A stretch of 64,000 nucleotides of DNA from Serilophus lunatus (lineage: Eukaryota; Chordata; Aves; Passeriformes; Eurylaimidae), in NCBI GenBank assembly GCA_013399895.1, contig VXBA01003818.1, positions 631,433-695,432 on the forward strand, read 5' to 3'. Positions 33,927 to 48,459 of this stretch are shown piece by piece. Under the pieces are notes generated by a model. That model was given only the letters and a program-made list of their open reading frames with translations, did not search any database and had not been told where the DNA came from. Position numbers and translations under genes: made by a program. How positions within the stretch are numbered: the stretch's first letter is position 1; every line of letters begins with the position of its first letter.

Positions 33927-36900
33927 TAAAAGACCTGTGAGAAAACTATAAAGAGCTTTACTAGTTAAAATTCAAAGTCTCACATGCAAGCTTACTTAGA
34001 GTTTTATCTACTTATCCATTAAATGAATATCAAAGGATTCACTGCAGCTGAGCTAACTGACCTCGTTTTACATCTTTGGCTTCATGCTTTCAAGTTCAAG
34101 CCTAAGAAACTTCTTTACCTTCTTGGTGTGTTTAATTCTGGAGCATCCCAGGTATAACGTGCACCTTAATCAAATGGATTTTAAACAAAGCCCTTAGATT
34201 TCACAATTTGTCTTATCCTCATTTGGCTCCCAGAATTTCAGCGGCTTTCCTTAAATGATCTGCTCACATCTGCTCTCCAGCTGAGCCATGTTCATGCCCC
34301 ACTGACCTTCCCGCTGCCATCCTCTGTAATCTTGAAGCTGAGAAAAACCAGCAATGCACTCGGTCCCTGTAAGCATCAAGAGCCTTTCAAGAAGGAGGAG
34401 GGAGAAAAGAACCAGCCTTTATATAACAGGGAAAGGAAGGATTTCAGAGAAAAAACATTGTTTGACTAAGGTGAGTAATGGGAGCTGTACGCCTGAAGTG
34501 CCCTGGTCCAGCTCCCTCGGGCAATGGGAACTGGAGGCGTCAGCATCTTGCAGGATTATACTCTGCAGTGGCAGCTGGCAGATATTTTTCCAAGAGAGAG
34601 CACAACAGCATCGTTCACACTCATTTGATTCCATTTGCTGCTGTTCCTATTCAAACTCAACTAATCCGATCAAGTTATTTCTTGGCCTGTGCCTTAAAGC
34701 TGAGTAAGTAAACACCTTTCGTAAGGTCTGAGCCCACTTGTTTCAAGTGTATGATTAAGGGCTAGACTTGAGCATTTTTGTGAGAAAACTCTCCTCATTA
34801 CTCACAATTTCCAAAATCACTCACAGGTGCCTTGAAGTGGCACGTTTCCATCCAGTGTTTTACTTCCTGCATTACAAATATATTATACGGTTGCAAAAGG
34901 GCCCAAATACATTTGCCTTTCAGCTGCCCTGAAGAACAGCTCTTTGAGCTGAGAATAGCTCATAATGGCACCACTTAGACACTACAATGCAAAATATTTT
35001 CTGTGGCTAGCAGACCTTCTCCACAGATGTCTCTTCTCGTTTACTACGAACAAGACAAATGATAAATATAGGTCAGCAAATGCATTTTGGACAAAGTCGT
35101 ACTCATTTGTAGTATTTGCATTAAGTAACACCAGAACCCTTATGAAACAGAGAAGATGATGATCCAACTGCAATTCCATCACTGTTACACCAAAGAAGAA
35201 TTGTTACATCAAGAAGAATTGCTGCCACTCATACTGGTATTGCTAATAAATAACTGGCAGATTGCTAGCAATGTAACTGGTATAACCGTGTTTTTTTTTC
35301 CTTTTTAAAAACACTCTCACATGCACAGTTCTCTTTCTCTTCCCTGAGGCACTTTTAACTTCACATCCAATATTCTCTTTTGCACTGTCTTGCCCCCATC
35401 ACTTCTCAACTACGTCTGCAAAAGATGGTAATTTATTTTGAAAGCTTCAAGAATAAAGGAATATTTAAACAATTAACTGCAATCATACTCATAATTCTGT
35501 ATAATACTATTGATACACACCAGAAATATAATGAGAAAGTAAAACTTTTCTTCAGAAAGAAGAAAAGAGAAGACAAACATCCGCGGATCTTTTTTTTAGA
35601 CTGCAAATATGTCAGTCACTGGAACACTTTTCTACTAGGTCATTATTGTTACACATACTATGCACAAAGACCCAAGGCCTCATTCTGTCGCAGATAAGCT
35701 ATTCACACACATCCTTTTTCTCCCTTTGCAGTTTATTTGCATGGCTGGATGGATAATCAGCCATAATAACGAAATATGACTCAGCATGACTGAATGTCCA
35801 ATTCACTTTGGGGATTCTCTTGGAAGGGGTTTTTTTTAACTATTGAAGACTGTAAAGATGTGTCCCTCACAGATAATGTTAATGTAAAAAGATCTGAGTG
35901 AACACAAAGGTCAGGGGAAAGGGAATGGATCAAACAGAAACATCTCTGCTGCTATGCCCTCACAGAGGCTCTGATCTCTTCAGCTGCTCAGACAGTGCTG
36001 CAGAGTCCCTTGTCACCCACTGTGGCAGGGACAAGTGGGATTTCTCAGCAACAGCCGAGGGAGGATGCAGGACAGCCTCAAGGTCATGTTCCACAAGGAT
36101 GGGCATCCCCGAAATTAAGGATGGGTGGGATTTTCTGGACGTCTAAATGCTGTCTATGGGTTATTACAATTGTGAAAGCATGCAGAATATTTTAAAATAT
36201 ACTTTATTTCACATCTGCAATAATCCAGTACTAAGAATCCTCCTAGTATCAGTCAAAATCAAGACTCCAATACAATCACTAAATGAAATACATAGGTCCA
36301 TCTCTCCCAAAGTATGTTAATGGCAGCAGCACTGGACACTGCCATGGTGCTGAGTAATCCTGGATCTATGGATGTGACTGACAAGGATGGTGGTCCCTCA
36401 TTTTCAAGTAAGAGACCAGGACAGCTGAAAAGGCTGGCAGTGCAAGCACATATTTCACCTGAGGCACAGTGAAAAGGGCATTGAAGAGCTTGGCCCTTCA
36501 TTTAGCCAGGTATAGTGGCACATGCCTCTCTTTTTTACCATCTGTGTAATCCTTGGGTGAAAACGGTAGGATTTATTGGTGTTTTCCAAATTACAGTAAA
36601 CATGAATTTATTCCCTATGGCTTTCCGTTCCAAAGTACCTTAAATTGTATATCCATATACTAACAATGTCCATTACTGTATTTAACAGAACAAAATCAGG
36701 CTGGCTGAGAAAATATGCATTAACACCAGTTGATGGAAAGAATCACACTGTAATGTCCATGCATAAAACCTCCAAGGAGCTTGTTTCTGTGATAATCTGA
36801 CTACGTAATAAGACCAAGGCCAGTAAGATCACTGTTAAAAATCTACGCAGGAGCTCGAAGCCAGTAGCAGAAGCTAAAAACGCCCATGACCTTTAGCTGG

Positions 36901-37614
36901 CAGTCCTAGTTTCCTCAGAACTCCACACCATGTTTGAAAAGCAAACATCATCTGTACTCCCAGCCTCCTTCCTTCGTGCACTGCTTTTGTGCACATCTGC
37001 TAAAAATCACAAGCAAACTACGCAGTACTTTAACTGAAACTCAAACAGGGAAAACATTCAATTAGGCAGAGAGAAAAATCTAACTTCCTCCTTCCTTTCC
37101 TTCCTCTCATTAGCCCTTCTGCAAAAGATCAGTAGTAAAACTCTTGCCTATTTCACTGAAATTGGTATTACCCTGATTGCATGCCAGAGTTTCCTGCAGT
37201 TTAATTCAGTTTTGTTTTTAACAAGCGAGAAGTGCAAAATAAAAAAGAAATTAAAGCTGTGTCCTTAATTATTGCAATGTAGAGCAAACGCTTCAGAGAG
37301 CCAGCGGAGATACCAAGTAGCAACTGCCCAAAGGGGCACAGAGCACCTAATCCTGGCTCAACTACCACCCAAGGATTGTGCTCACCACCCCAGTTTGGCA
37401 CTGGCTGGGCACTGCAGAACTAACACAGAGGTTGGGCACTTTGGTGTTCAGGCTGTCATCTTCCTACCAAAGCCAACATTTATTCCTGTGCCATAAACAT
37501 CTCCCAGGGGCAGTATCTCCTTCCGCTCTGTGCTTATCCTGTGGACAAGTGCCACACATTACAAACTAGGATTGACTAGATGTGTTTATTACAGTTAGGG
37601 ATGTTAAGGATTGT

Positions 37615-38158
37615 CATTCTCCCCCTCTGCTCTGCCCTCATGGGACCCAGCTGTAGTACTGCATCCAGCTCTGGGGTCCTCAGCATAAGAAAGACGTGGA
37701 TCTGTTGGCGCAAGTCCAGGGGAGGGCCATAAAAATGATGAGAAGAATGGAGCACCTCTGCTACGGAGACAGACTGGAGAAGAGAGGCTGTGGGGAGATC
37801 TCATTGCAGCATTCAAGGACTAAAGGGACCTTATAGAAAAGAGGAAGAATGACTTCTTATATAGGCAGACAGTCATAGGACAAGGGGGAATATTTTTAAA
37901 CCAAAAGAGAAAAGATTTAGACTAGACCTTAGGAGGGAATTCTTCACTCTGAGATTTGCAAGGCACTGGCACAAGTTGACCAGAGACGCTGTGGATGTCC
38001 CATCCCTGGAAGTGTTCAAGGCCAGACTGGATGGAGCTGTGAGCAGAAGGGGTTGGAAAGGGCTTCCATTATTGGAGGGTGTCCCTGCCTATGACAGGGG
38101 GTTGGAATTGGATGATTTTTAAGGTTCCTCCCAACCCAAACCTTTCAATGATTCTGTG
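37615..38158 (+). mobile_element. CR1 LINE, 3'-end fragment
   Basis: A 544-bp plus-strand copy ending cccaacccaaacctttcaat then gattctgtg. Decayed ORF2 frames are visible (RRQTGEERLWGDLIAAFKD). Located in intron 1, antisense to the gene. Confidence 0.93.
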
Positions 38159-41100
38159 TTTGGCTGTCTTCAAAGTGAGACCCCGGTTATGATCATACAA
38201 AATGCAATGCAAGGTACCTAAGCTTCCTTCTACACTAAAGATGAAATGAATAAGAAATCAAGTACAGTACCACAAAATGCTTCTCTTCAGCCTCAGAAGC
38301 TTGTTTACCATTGCTGTAGTAGCTGAATTGCTGAATGAAATATTTACAACTATTCATGCAATCAAACTCATTTTCCTTAGGAAATAACTGATTAGGTATC
38401 TCACATCTGTTCCTGACAATGATTTAAGCCTCTGCTGATCCCTATCTAGACCTGACATGAATGTTAATGTTTTAGAAACAGTCATCTTTAATAGGAGGGT
38501 GACGACAGACTCTCCGGGTTTGGTGGTGATTGACTGCAATGGGGAAGCTCTGCACCTACAGGTGAAGGCTGACACAATCAGCCCACAATTTTCTCTAACC
38601 TTATGACCCAGGGCTTGGGAAGTCTGGCAGGAGATAGAAGTTAGAGCAGAGCTTGACGCAGAATTATCTTGAGAATTATCTCCCTATCCCTGTCAAAAGT
38701 TTTTAATATCTCCCAGACGCTTTCTTCCTCTATGCAGAGCAGCAATCCTCCTCTGCCAGGCTCTAGCATTGCATATCAACCTTCCAGCAATGTTTCCCCA
38801 TCAGGGCCCTTTGATTGAAGCTGCTGCAAGTGTTGCAAGGCTGGGAGAAAAATCAGCTGCTGGTAAGGCTGATTGAGATTCCCTCATAAAGCATAACGTT
38901 CATGTCAGGAAAGTCACAAAAATAAAGTTCATGGGGTTTTTTTGTCAAATAAAAGCTGTTTCATGAGTAAACAATTGATGCCAATGCACTGAGACGGAAA
39001 TCTATTGTTTAGTTAAACTGATTTAATTCATCCAGCAATCCTCTTTTCCATAGGAAACTTATCACAAGAACTTAGAAAAAAAAAAAAAAGCCTGATAAAG
39101 AAGCATTTACCTTAACATACTTTTCATTTCTGCACAGAGCAAGGGACAAATCTTACTCCCTCTCAGGTCAACTGCAAAGCTCTGCCACATTGTGTCAAAG
39201 ACATACTTTTGGCAAGGGGACAACTGGGCTCCCTAAATTCTGACAAGATCAAGTAGGTCAGAAGAAAACTTTTGGCAACACATATAATCACTAAAAATTT
39301 TACTTCAAGGTCAAGTAACTAAATAAAAACACCTGAAGTAAATGAAAATTTGCCTGGAAAGGACCTTCCTAAACTGCAATTCAAATAGAAGTCTGTGGAA
39401 GTGTCTGAACAGTAATCACTGAACAGTCAGAAATGCCACATAAAAGTAGATTTCAAACACATTCCAAAGAAGTTTAAACTGGCAATTCGTCTCTCTTAGG
39501 ACTTCTATACATCATAAATAGGCATTATGCCTTCTATGTAAAGCAGCTCATTATCTGATTTATTCACCAATATCTCTTCTTACTCAAACAATTCAAACCA
39601 GACTACATTAGAAAATCCCACAACAGTCTCCTTGGCACTGCAACTTTTGAAATGAGTTGATGATTTATATTTATAAAATTTTACTTACTGTACAACCAGA
39701 TTCATGTTTGCTAATATAATACACTATCTCTAAGGACAATTTTTAAGAAAGATGCTATCCCAGCTGGATCATTTATCAATATTCATATGCTTTCCTTCAA
39801 AAAAAAAATCAAAACACAGAAGTTGTTCTTCCTGGTGATAGCCTTTTCATCATCCCTCAAGTGAAAACAGAGATTCTGCTCTAGTCACAACAGCCTACCA
39901 ACAAACTAATCATTCTAACGCTTCAGATCTTGATAACTTTACTAGTTGCTTTTTAACTATGAATATATCCAAACCAAGGAATTCAGCTCCAGATACAAAA
40001 CATGTGCCCTGGATAAAATGAAGTTATAATTTCTAGTTTCTCAGCCTCATTTCTGAGTTTCCAAATGGTTTAGGGGCAATTTCAGTCCATTGCATTTATT
40101 ATTCTCCTATTTTAAACAACAGATCTTTGCCCTTTCTAGACAATGTATCAGGACTATTGGAGAATCATATACATTTTCCTATTCCAACAACCTTCTTCTA
40201 GGACCCTCTCCTTCCATATTCTGGATTATTTCCAGCAAGTTGAAAAAGAGAGTTATAGACAATTTTCCCATGTAACATAATTTTCAGCAAGGCTTCCTGA
40301 GTCATGCAAACTTTCCCAAATAATGGACTTCAGCTCCAGGCCCAGTGAGACATAGGTAAGTACCAGGAGGTATTGCAGTTGAAAAGCCAAGTCCCAGGAG
40401 ATATGAAGATGCCCCAGATAAGAAAGTGATTTACTTTCACAGAAGTCTGTGCTCCAGCAGAGTGAGCAACGAGAATCGTCTGTCCCAGGACTAGCACCCA
40501 AGGGCCATTGAACGTTCCCTCTGCAATTACACAGCTGCACATCGTGCTGTGTGGGAGGTTTAACCCCAGAATTTACGACAGAGAGAAAATACAGTAACTC
40601 ACTTTTCCTATGTTGACACATTGTCTCCACTAATGACAAGGCTCAGCCCTCTGCATAAGCAAAATTAAACAGAAAATGTAGGTGTTAAGATTAGCACAAA
40701 GAGTTTGTTTTATTAATACTTCCTGCTGTGCCCTTTCCATTAAAAGCCTGCCCTGAAAGGAAGCCATTCTGATTATTCTATTTAAGAGAAAAGGCAAACT
40801 GTTAATACTCATCTTTAATATATATATCAGTAGCGGAGTCAACTGAAGTCCCACCTTTTTCCTCATGTGACTCACTTAACACACACATTCAATACATCAT
40901 TTAGTAAAATTTAATTGGAAACAGTTTGATCAGAGTGAATATTTTTAAGTTACTGTAAATCAAGCCAGTGTACATTGCACTCAAAGACAGGACAAACAGG
41001 TTTATGGTCAAACTTCCTCAGCAAGGGGTGTAACCCTCCCCAGCTATTACAGCCTCCCTAATTGCTGCCTTCACTGTGACAAGCCAACAGTGGACAAAAC

Positions 41101-44100
41101 ACACAGCATCCTCCTCTATACATAAACATATATTTGCAATTTGTGCAGGAGAGCTTTAAACAGCCTAAACCAAGGACTGACTCTCAGGGACGTTTATTTT
41201 TTTCTTCAGCTGATACTTTGGGAGAGGTCCTCACTGCACAGAAGCTGGCGGAAGGTCAGCCTTTGCCTTCATCAGGGCCAAGAGTTCTTCTCATCCCCTT
41301 CAGATAAAGCCTCTGCATTGGCTTGGCAATCTTCTCATAATGCAGCCATGTCTATGCAAAATAATTATTGGCAATATCAGCTCTTATCAGCTCATCTATT
41401 GTTCATTAATTATTCAAAAAAATTGCTCACTTACTATGTTGCTTATTGTCCTAAACCAAGATCAAAGTAGGCTGAGCCAGAAAAAAAACAACAAACCTTA
41501 TTCACTTCTTTTAAGCATGTGTGTATGTGTGTGTTTGTGGGCTGAACAGATGAAGCAAGAGAGGAGATTAACATTTTTATAGATATGATTCCTGCCATTG
41601 CTACATACTTGAAAATCTTGCCTAAGCTTGGGCAGTTTGTAAACAAGAATAAACACACCTAAAATATCTCTCCGTTCATCTATTAGTCAATCAATTAATC
41701 AATCTGCCCACAGCTGACACGCCACAAAGCACCTCAGATTTACTTTCAGGGGAGGGGGAACACTAATCGTGGGGAAACAGAGGCTCAGTGCAAGTGTCTG
41801 CCGAGCCGTGAGGCTGCTGTTGGGTACAGAGGGCTGAAATCCCTGCCCAGAGCCAGGGCACAGAGCAGTACCATACAGTGGCCAGCCAAGCCCTGGGAAC
41901 TTGGTGTAAAACTCTGAAAACACATTTCTATTTCACACAGCAGGCCCCTGAGGAGCAGCCCTGGAGGACTGAAGTCCCAGAAGCTGATGAAGGGTGACAT
42001 GCAGAGGTGGCACAGCCCCCACGCCACGGGAGCAGTGGCGCAGGGAAGACCAAGCCCTTTGCTCTCCCTGCCTGCTCAGGACCCAGCAGAAGAGTGGAAT
42101 AGTTGTCCCCAGTCCATCTGCTCTGCAAGATCAGGTAACATCAGTATTCAAGGTGGGTGTTAGCCAGTGTCACCTCTTCAACGTGCACATCACCAGCAAA
42201 CCGCCCTGTGCTCACCTTCCACCACCATCGACAGGAGGTCAGTTCCCACTGCTCAGGTGTGTGTTTGTGTGTGTCACGGCTCCAAGGTCTCGCTCTGCCT
42301 CTGTCCCTCCCTCCTAAAGGAAGATGTATTTTGCAGTGTTCTCCGTGGCAATGTTTAGCAAGCCTCTTGGTTACCATAGCGTTATGCACTAAAAGAATGT
42401 TGACAAATTAATCAATTATACAGTTGTGTTTGCCTAAGAATACAAGTCACAGTCAGATGATTCAATGCATTTCAACAGCTCTGTGAAGTTTGGTTAACAC
42501 ACTTCCTCTTCTACCATCTCAGTGTTATCCTCCTTTGTGCTGCCTTTTCTCCATATTTCAATTTCTCTTTACAGGCAATTTAGCAGGTAGGTGATCTCTG
42601 CTGCAAGCTAAGTTGAGCTGTTTTCCTTCTTTCTTGCCTGCTTTCTTTGCGTCTAGTTTTATTTCTTTCCTTCCCTCTCTCTTGTAATAACATGGACATT
42701 ATACACTCAACTTTCCTCTAACCAAACAGTGATTTTAAAATGACTAATCCATCACTAATGGTCAGCAATCACTTCTTTCTTCTAAAGGCTATCCTGCATG
42801 ATCTACAGAATTTTGCTCCGATCAGCACCAGAGCAGAGCTTACATTAAGCTGAGGTTTCCAACTTATTTTAGGAATATCAGGTCAAAAGGGAACACCAAC
42901 CCAGCACCCCAGTCTTGGAAAACAACATTGTTAATAGCTACTTAATAACATCTCTTCAACCTGCAGGAAGGACCAGAAGGCCCAGAACACATCCTCACGT
43001 CATCAAACAAACTTATGATACACATCAGAAGCATGCAAGATTAAACTGTGCTGTGACACAGCAAAGGGCAGGTGAAGATCACTGCCAGTACTGCCTGTCC
43101 TTGTAGCCACACCAAGTTCATTAACACTAGCAACAGATCACAGAAAGTACGCCATGAAGTACATTATGGTTGGTGGCAACATGATCTGAAGGAAAAATGC
43201 CTCTCTGGCCCCAAATCTGGTGAACAGGTTGAACCAAGGAGCGTGCCAGAAAAATCGGCAGGCAATTGTTCCTGTCTGATGCTACAAGGAATCTCTGCAC
43301 TGCACATTTTCAATGCCTAGTGCTTGAGAGGAAGGCAGATACAGGAGAAAAAAGATTCAAATCTGCAGCAACAGGGAAAATGAATTCTTGCCTTGGCTCA
43401 CAAGAAAACAGCAGAAGCCTTGATGCATGGGGTTAAAGGTGTAAACAATCCAGGTCTATTCTCCCTTCATTTTCCATACATTAATAATATGACTGTACTG
43501 CAGACCAAAGAACTAATTCTGCAAATGTAATTTCCTATCTCTGGGAGCTCTCTAATTTAATTGTATAATCTCTTTCATAAGATTATCAAGATCTATCTCA
43601 AAACTACCCTAATTGAAAGACTCTTACACAACTTCAATCCTTAGGTAACTAGAAGCTTTTTTCTAATTTGCCATCTGAATTTATTCATGACCAACTTAAA
43701 CAATTTGATCTTATGCAGATGCTATCTTTGAACTTATTTTTTTCTGCCTTCTTGCCAATTTTGTGTAAAAAACCGAAAAACTGTAACCTGTCCCTTCATC
43801 TGTCCAACTGGACATAGCTAAACAAATGATGGTGTTTAACCTCCCTCCATATAACAGATGGACTTTCTGTGTAACCACATCTTTAGCCCTCCTACTGTTG
43901 TAATTTAACATTTTCTTGATTTGGTGTCTAGAGCTATGCAAAATCGCAATGAGCTAACCCATGAGCAATGGGAAGCTCTTGTATTGATGCTCAGCATCTT
44001 GACTTGCACAGTGATTGTATCAGATTTCTGTGAATCTCTCATATTATTTTTCTTTGGTATCCAAGGATGTCAGTGATCTCCTTCTCAGACGTATGTCATT

Positions 44101-44559
44101 GCTTGCTCCTAGAGATCTCCTGAGTAGCCAGGGCCTCCACATCTCTTCCTTTTGTCATGGACAGCTGACAAGCTCCTGTTTCACCCCGGAAATTCTTGCT
44201 ACTAGTCTCTATGCTTAAAGCTTTCAAACTCAGCACTATGAAATGTCATTTTATGTCTATCACTCCAATCAACAAAGTCATCTAAATTCCTTTCATATGA
44301 TAATCTGATTCTCCTCTGTATTGACAAGTTTTTGTCATCCTACACAGCTCCTGGGCACATGCCCAGACCCTGCACACAGGTCTGAGTGGATCCAATCAAG
44401 AGGACCAAGCCTAGTCCCAAGGGACCAACACCAGTAGTCTCCCTCCATCCCAATGACTTTCCCTGAATACCTCTCTCCATTCACACAACTTTATTCTCAT
44501 GCAACAGTTGTATCTCTTTCTTGGCCAGTTCCTTTTCTACCTTTCAACTCTTGTCTTGA

Positions 44560-44850
44560 ACCACCATCTTCATTTTAAGCAACGAAATCCTGTGGGGTAC
44601 AACATCAAATGCTTGGTTTTAGATAAATTACATTCCTGCTTTACCCCACCTAAATAACCTGTTATACAAAAAAGATGTTAGATTAGTCTAGCACAATCCA
44701 TCTTTGATAAAATCTTGTTGTAATTTAGCCTGCTTCCTCATTATTTCCATGTCTAATTATTCTTTCCTACAAAATACGTCATGAGATGCTGGGCACTATT
44801 GCGTTCAAACAAGCTCACCTATAGTTTCCTGCACTGCTTTTTTATTTTTT
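44560..44850 (-). mobile_element. Ancient, decayed CR1-type LINE (reverse-transcriptase remnant)
   Basis: The minus-strand reading shows AGNYR, then QDFIKDGLC-stop-TNLTSF, then NQAFDVV. These match the CR1 RT motifs GNYRPVSLT, QHGFxKGRSCxTNLISF and SKAFDTV, with stops and frameshifts. Neighbouring DNA (about 43.5-44.5 kb) may be the 3' continuation but is too decayed for me to be sure. Confidence 0.55.
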
Positions 44851-45031
44851 AGTTGTATAGGGACTCTACGTATAGAATACAAATCTTTGCCCTCTTCTTC
44901 AACTGAAGAGCCATGACAGAGTCTTGTTGCAAGCAATGCAAGCCTTGTGTCACTGCTTTCAGTATTCCAGGACTGGGATTATTGGCATTTCTTCATTTCT
45001 CTCGCTAAGATATTTAAGTTTTGCCTGTTTC

Positions 45032-45047
45032 TTTTTTTTTTTTTTTC
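45032..45047 (+). repeat. Poly(T) tract
   Basis: A run of about 16 T in intron 1. It is too isolated to assign to a retroposed copy. Confidence 0.8.
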
Positions 45048-48000
45048 GCTTTGCTATGAATAGTTTTCAGTTGCCTGCAGCTTTGTTAGTAATTATACTC
45101 TGTTCCAGATTCTACAGAAGGTTCTGCATTCATGAGAAAGTTGTGTCATTATTTAGAGACATCAGTTCTTCTTTCAGTTTAGGCACATCTAATTTCAGTT
45201 CTGTGCAAATTGACTAAGTGTAGGTTTTGGTTGAACCCAAATAAGCTCATTCGAACCAAAATAAGAATGTCCTTACAGGAGGTCACATCAGGTTAATCAA
45301 ATCACTTTAAAAACAGACTTAAACTAAATTGGTGTAATCTCCCGGTGTAGACAAGGCCAAAGCCAATAAAGGAATATGAAGTAGGTCAAAGTCTCTCATT
45401 AATTGCACAAACTTCTGTGGTTTGACTGAATCTGGTAGTTCTGAGGCTGGGCAGATGCACAGCCAGCAGGCCCAGCTGTGCATAGGGTGCTTGTCAGGGC
45501 CCACCACCACCTCAACCTTACCTAAACCTGGGCTTAAGTGAGACTGGAGTAACAACAAATAGGGGTCTTGCAGCCCTTCTGCACAGGAGCATTGCCTCTT
45601 CAGCATACAGGGAAAGAAGTCGTGCTGTGCCATATGAGCACTGAAAGTAGCAGAGAAACAAGGAAAAAAGAGAAATGCCTGAGCCTGGGTGGCAGAGCAA
45701 GACAGACCCAGCAGAGCTGCACCAGGTGAGCCCAGCCACCACGGCTGTGCCGACGGGCACCGAGTTGCAGCAGGACAACGCGTGGCACATGGAGCAGAGC
45801 ACGGCCCTAAATGAGCCAGGATTCACGTGAAAGAAGGGTGTCATCCAGGTCACAACAAATACTGTTGTTGTAGCTGTCTGATTTCTCTAATAGAGATTTG
45901 GAACTGAAGTGACAGAGAGGTCTATAATTTTAATAATACCAAAAGAGACTGGTTCATGCTATTTTGTTTTTTATAGGTTTTTGGTTAAAGCCATATTATT
46001 GTACTAGGATCCATAACTGTCCCAGTACAAGCCTGAATTCAGTTGTTCTGATATAGGCACATGGCTTACTCCTCCAGTCTTGAAAGAATGAGCTATGTTG
46101 GCATGAAAACCTTTGTACCATTACATGTGAATCTTGGGAGATTGCGTAATTTAGGGCAAAACAATGCAACTTCTGTGCATAGACAAGCTGTGGCTCCAAA
46201 CTCTAAAGACATCCTTACCGATTTTTCGATACCACTAATGAGCAGAAGTTGGATTCAACATCAGTATTTCTGCAGTGTGATGCTGCTTCCTCCATCATGA
46301 GACTTTAATTATGAACTACTCATTTGCTAATTTTAATCTTTAACCCTGAGCTATTTTTGTGTACTTGATGTGTGTGTTACACCAATAAAATAATTTAATA
46401 CAGGCATCATCTCAGTGGCTAAAACCCAGGAGCCATCATATATCTTACTGAAGTTTATAGTTTATAAAAAAAATTCAAACCACGTAACTGCAATCCACAT
46501 CTTGAAATGAGCAGGATAAATGAGAAGCAAGCAACCGCTCCTAAAGCCATTTGCATTTTTCCTATTACATCTTCTAGAAGAATTCTAAAGATTCAGTAGT
46601 AAACATGATTAGCCTAAGAGATACGAAGGCCTCCCTTGCACACAAACTTCCACTTTTGGCATGCTCTGGAGCCTCTTCTCCTCATTAGTGCCTGCTGGGT
46701 TTGCCAGGGCTCCGTCAGCCACAGAGCCCCGAGTGCTGTAGTTACGATGCAGCAGAGCACAGGGCTCTGTTCCTCCCCGGTGCAGCACTGACACACTGCC
46801 TTACTCTGATCAGCACATTACAGGAAAGTTATCTTCTTTCCTTTTTCTTTTTTTTTTTTAAGCACAGTTTTAAAGAAAACAAAAATCCAAATATATTTTT
46901 CTGACTGGATAACTATGGTGAGGCTTTGCAACCTAGGAAGTTTTTAAAAATTACACAAGCTCCCAAATGAAACAACACGTGTCGTTAGATGTTCAGTACC
47001 AGGGCTTCACACGGCATACTTCTGAAATCATCTGCTGCTTCAAACAACATCCATAGGACCTGTGAGGACTGTAAAGCCTACATATCAAACCCATGATGAG
47101 TTAGCTGCCTCCTTAAGGCAAATTCCCATTCCCAGAGCTAGGGATTAGCCAGCAGTGATCCAGCAAAATAAGGAGAGAGGAGCACCGGCATTCTCTTCAA
47201 AAATGAAGTGACTCCTAACATTTTCTCATGTCTACACCAGAACGTTTCAGCCCATTAGTGAAATCAGCATCACTGCTTTCACTGCACACAGAATAAACTT
47301 CAGCTAATAAAGAACTCTGCCTTGCAGGTGATCCTGCATCCTCCCAGGTAGGTAAAGATATTGGGAATTTTAACAGCTTTGATTTCAGGGACAATATCCC
47401 CAGGGCCACTTAGACGCTGAAGAAGACAACTTCATTCAGGAATCAGGGGGAGTTGGCACTTGGTGCCAGTTCTGCCTCCCCAAAGGGACTGATGTGCTGG
47501 ACTTTTCCAAAATCCACTGAGGAGAGACCTGCTCTGCGACGACTCAGGAGCTTTCTGCCTTCGGGGACTGTGCACTTTACAAAGGACAACAGCTCTCCAA
47601 ACGGCGTGTGACACCTCACCGATGAATCACACAGGGCTCAGCTCCGACCTGTGTTTCCAGTGCAAGCCCAGAGCAATCAGTTCACAATTTCTGCCACTAT
47701 GGACCAAGGTTTGGAGTTATCATTCACAAATCCACGTCTGAAACATATGAGGGACTTTCAAAGCCTTCATAATTCCCCGTTTATAATGTAAACATTCTGT
47801 AGAATCAAGCGACACAATAACCTTTGTGGGAGGAGTAACTTTTCAACCTGGATTTCAGATGCTATCTTTAGGCGCAACACTCATTTCGGAGGTTTTTTCC
47901 CCATCCTGTTTTCAGCCCAACACATTCCCTGAACGACGGAACTTGAAGACAGAACGAGAAGACCGCGATCAGACCCATTTCAGCCTCCAGAAAAACAGGT

Positions 48001-48282
48001 TTCCAAGCCCAAATCCCCGCAGCTCTCAGCGGCGCTCAGCCCGTGACCACTCCTCAGCCGCTCCGTTGCCGGGGGTCCGCGGGAGCTGCGGGACGGGGGT
48101 GCAGGTGACCAGCCCCGGGATGCGCCGCGCTCCAGCATCCCGGAGTCGCCTTCCCGCCCGTCCTCTACAGCCACAGCCCCCCGGACACAACATGCCCCGA
48201 GTCCTGCCGGAACGCGGATTTTTTTTACGGCGAAATCAGAGTATTTAAGTTGCGGCTGTCAATTTTTCTCTCTAGAACTTAC

Positions 48283-48459
48283 CTGGGACGGTCCCGGCAG
48301 TGTCGTACGAGGGCACCGGGGCGCGGCGGGTGCCGCGTACCGGCCCTGCGGCTCTTCCCGGGCTCCCCCCGCTCCCCGCGGGCTGCGAGTGCGAGGATCC
48401 CCCCCCATCCCGCACCCCTCGCCCCGCCAGTGTCCGCGGCCCCCGCGGCCGTACGTACC
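48283..48459 (-). other. NPAS2: Probable untranslated first exon(s) of NPAS2
   Basis: Two strong minus-strand donors lie inside the CpG island: GTCCCAG/gtaagt ending at 48283 and TAGACG/gtacgt ending at 48459. Either could splice to the acceptor at 25291. The 5' end cannot be read from sequence, so the right boundary given is only the second donor. Mammalian NPAS2 also has an untranslated first exon far upstream of the ATG exon. An ATG near 48408 is out of frame with the main start. Confidence 0.55.

Larger units (their letters stand above)
25291..48282 (-). other. NPAS2: NPAS2 intron 1 (about 23 kb)
   Basis: This is bounded by the probable untranslated exon 1 donor (48283) and the acceptor before coding exon 1. 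It is AT-rich and contains CR1 copies at 33685 and 37615, a decayed CR1-type reverse-transcriptase remnant near 44.6-44.85 kb, a T-run at about 45032-45047, and a small CpG-richer patch at 31.14-31.33 kb. I recognise no coding exon on either strand. Confidence 0.6.
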
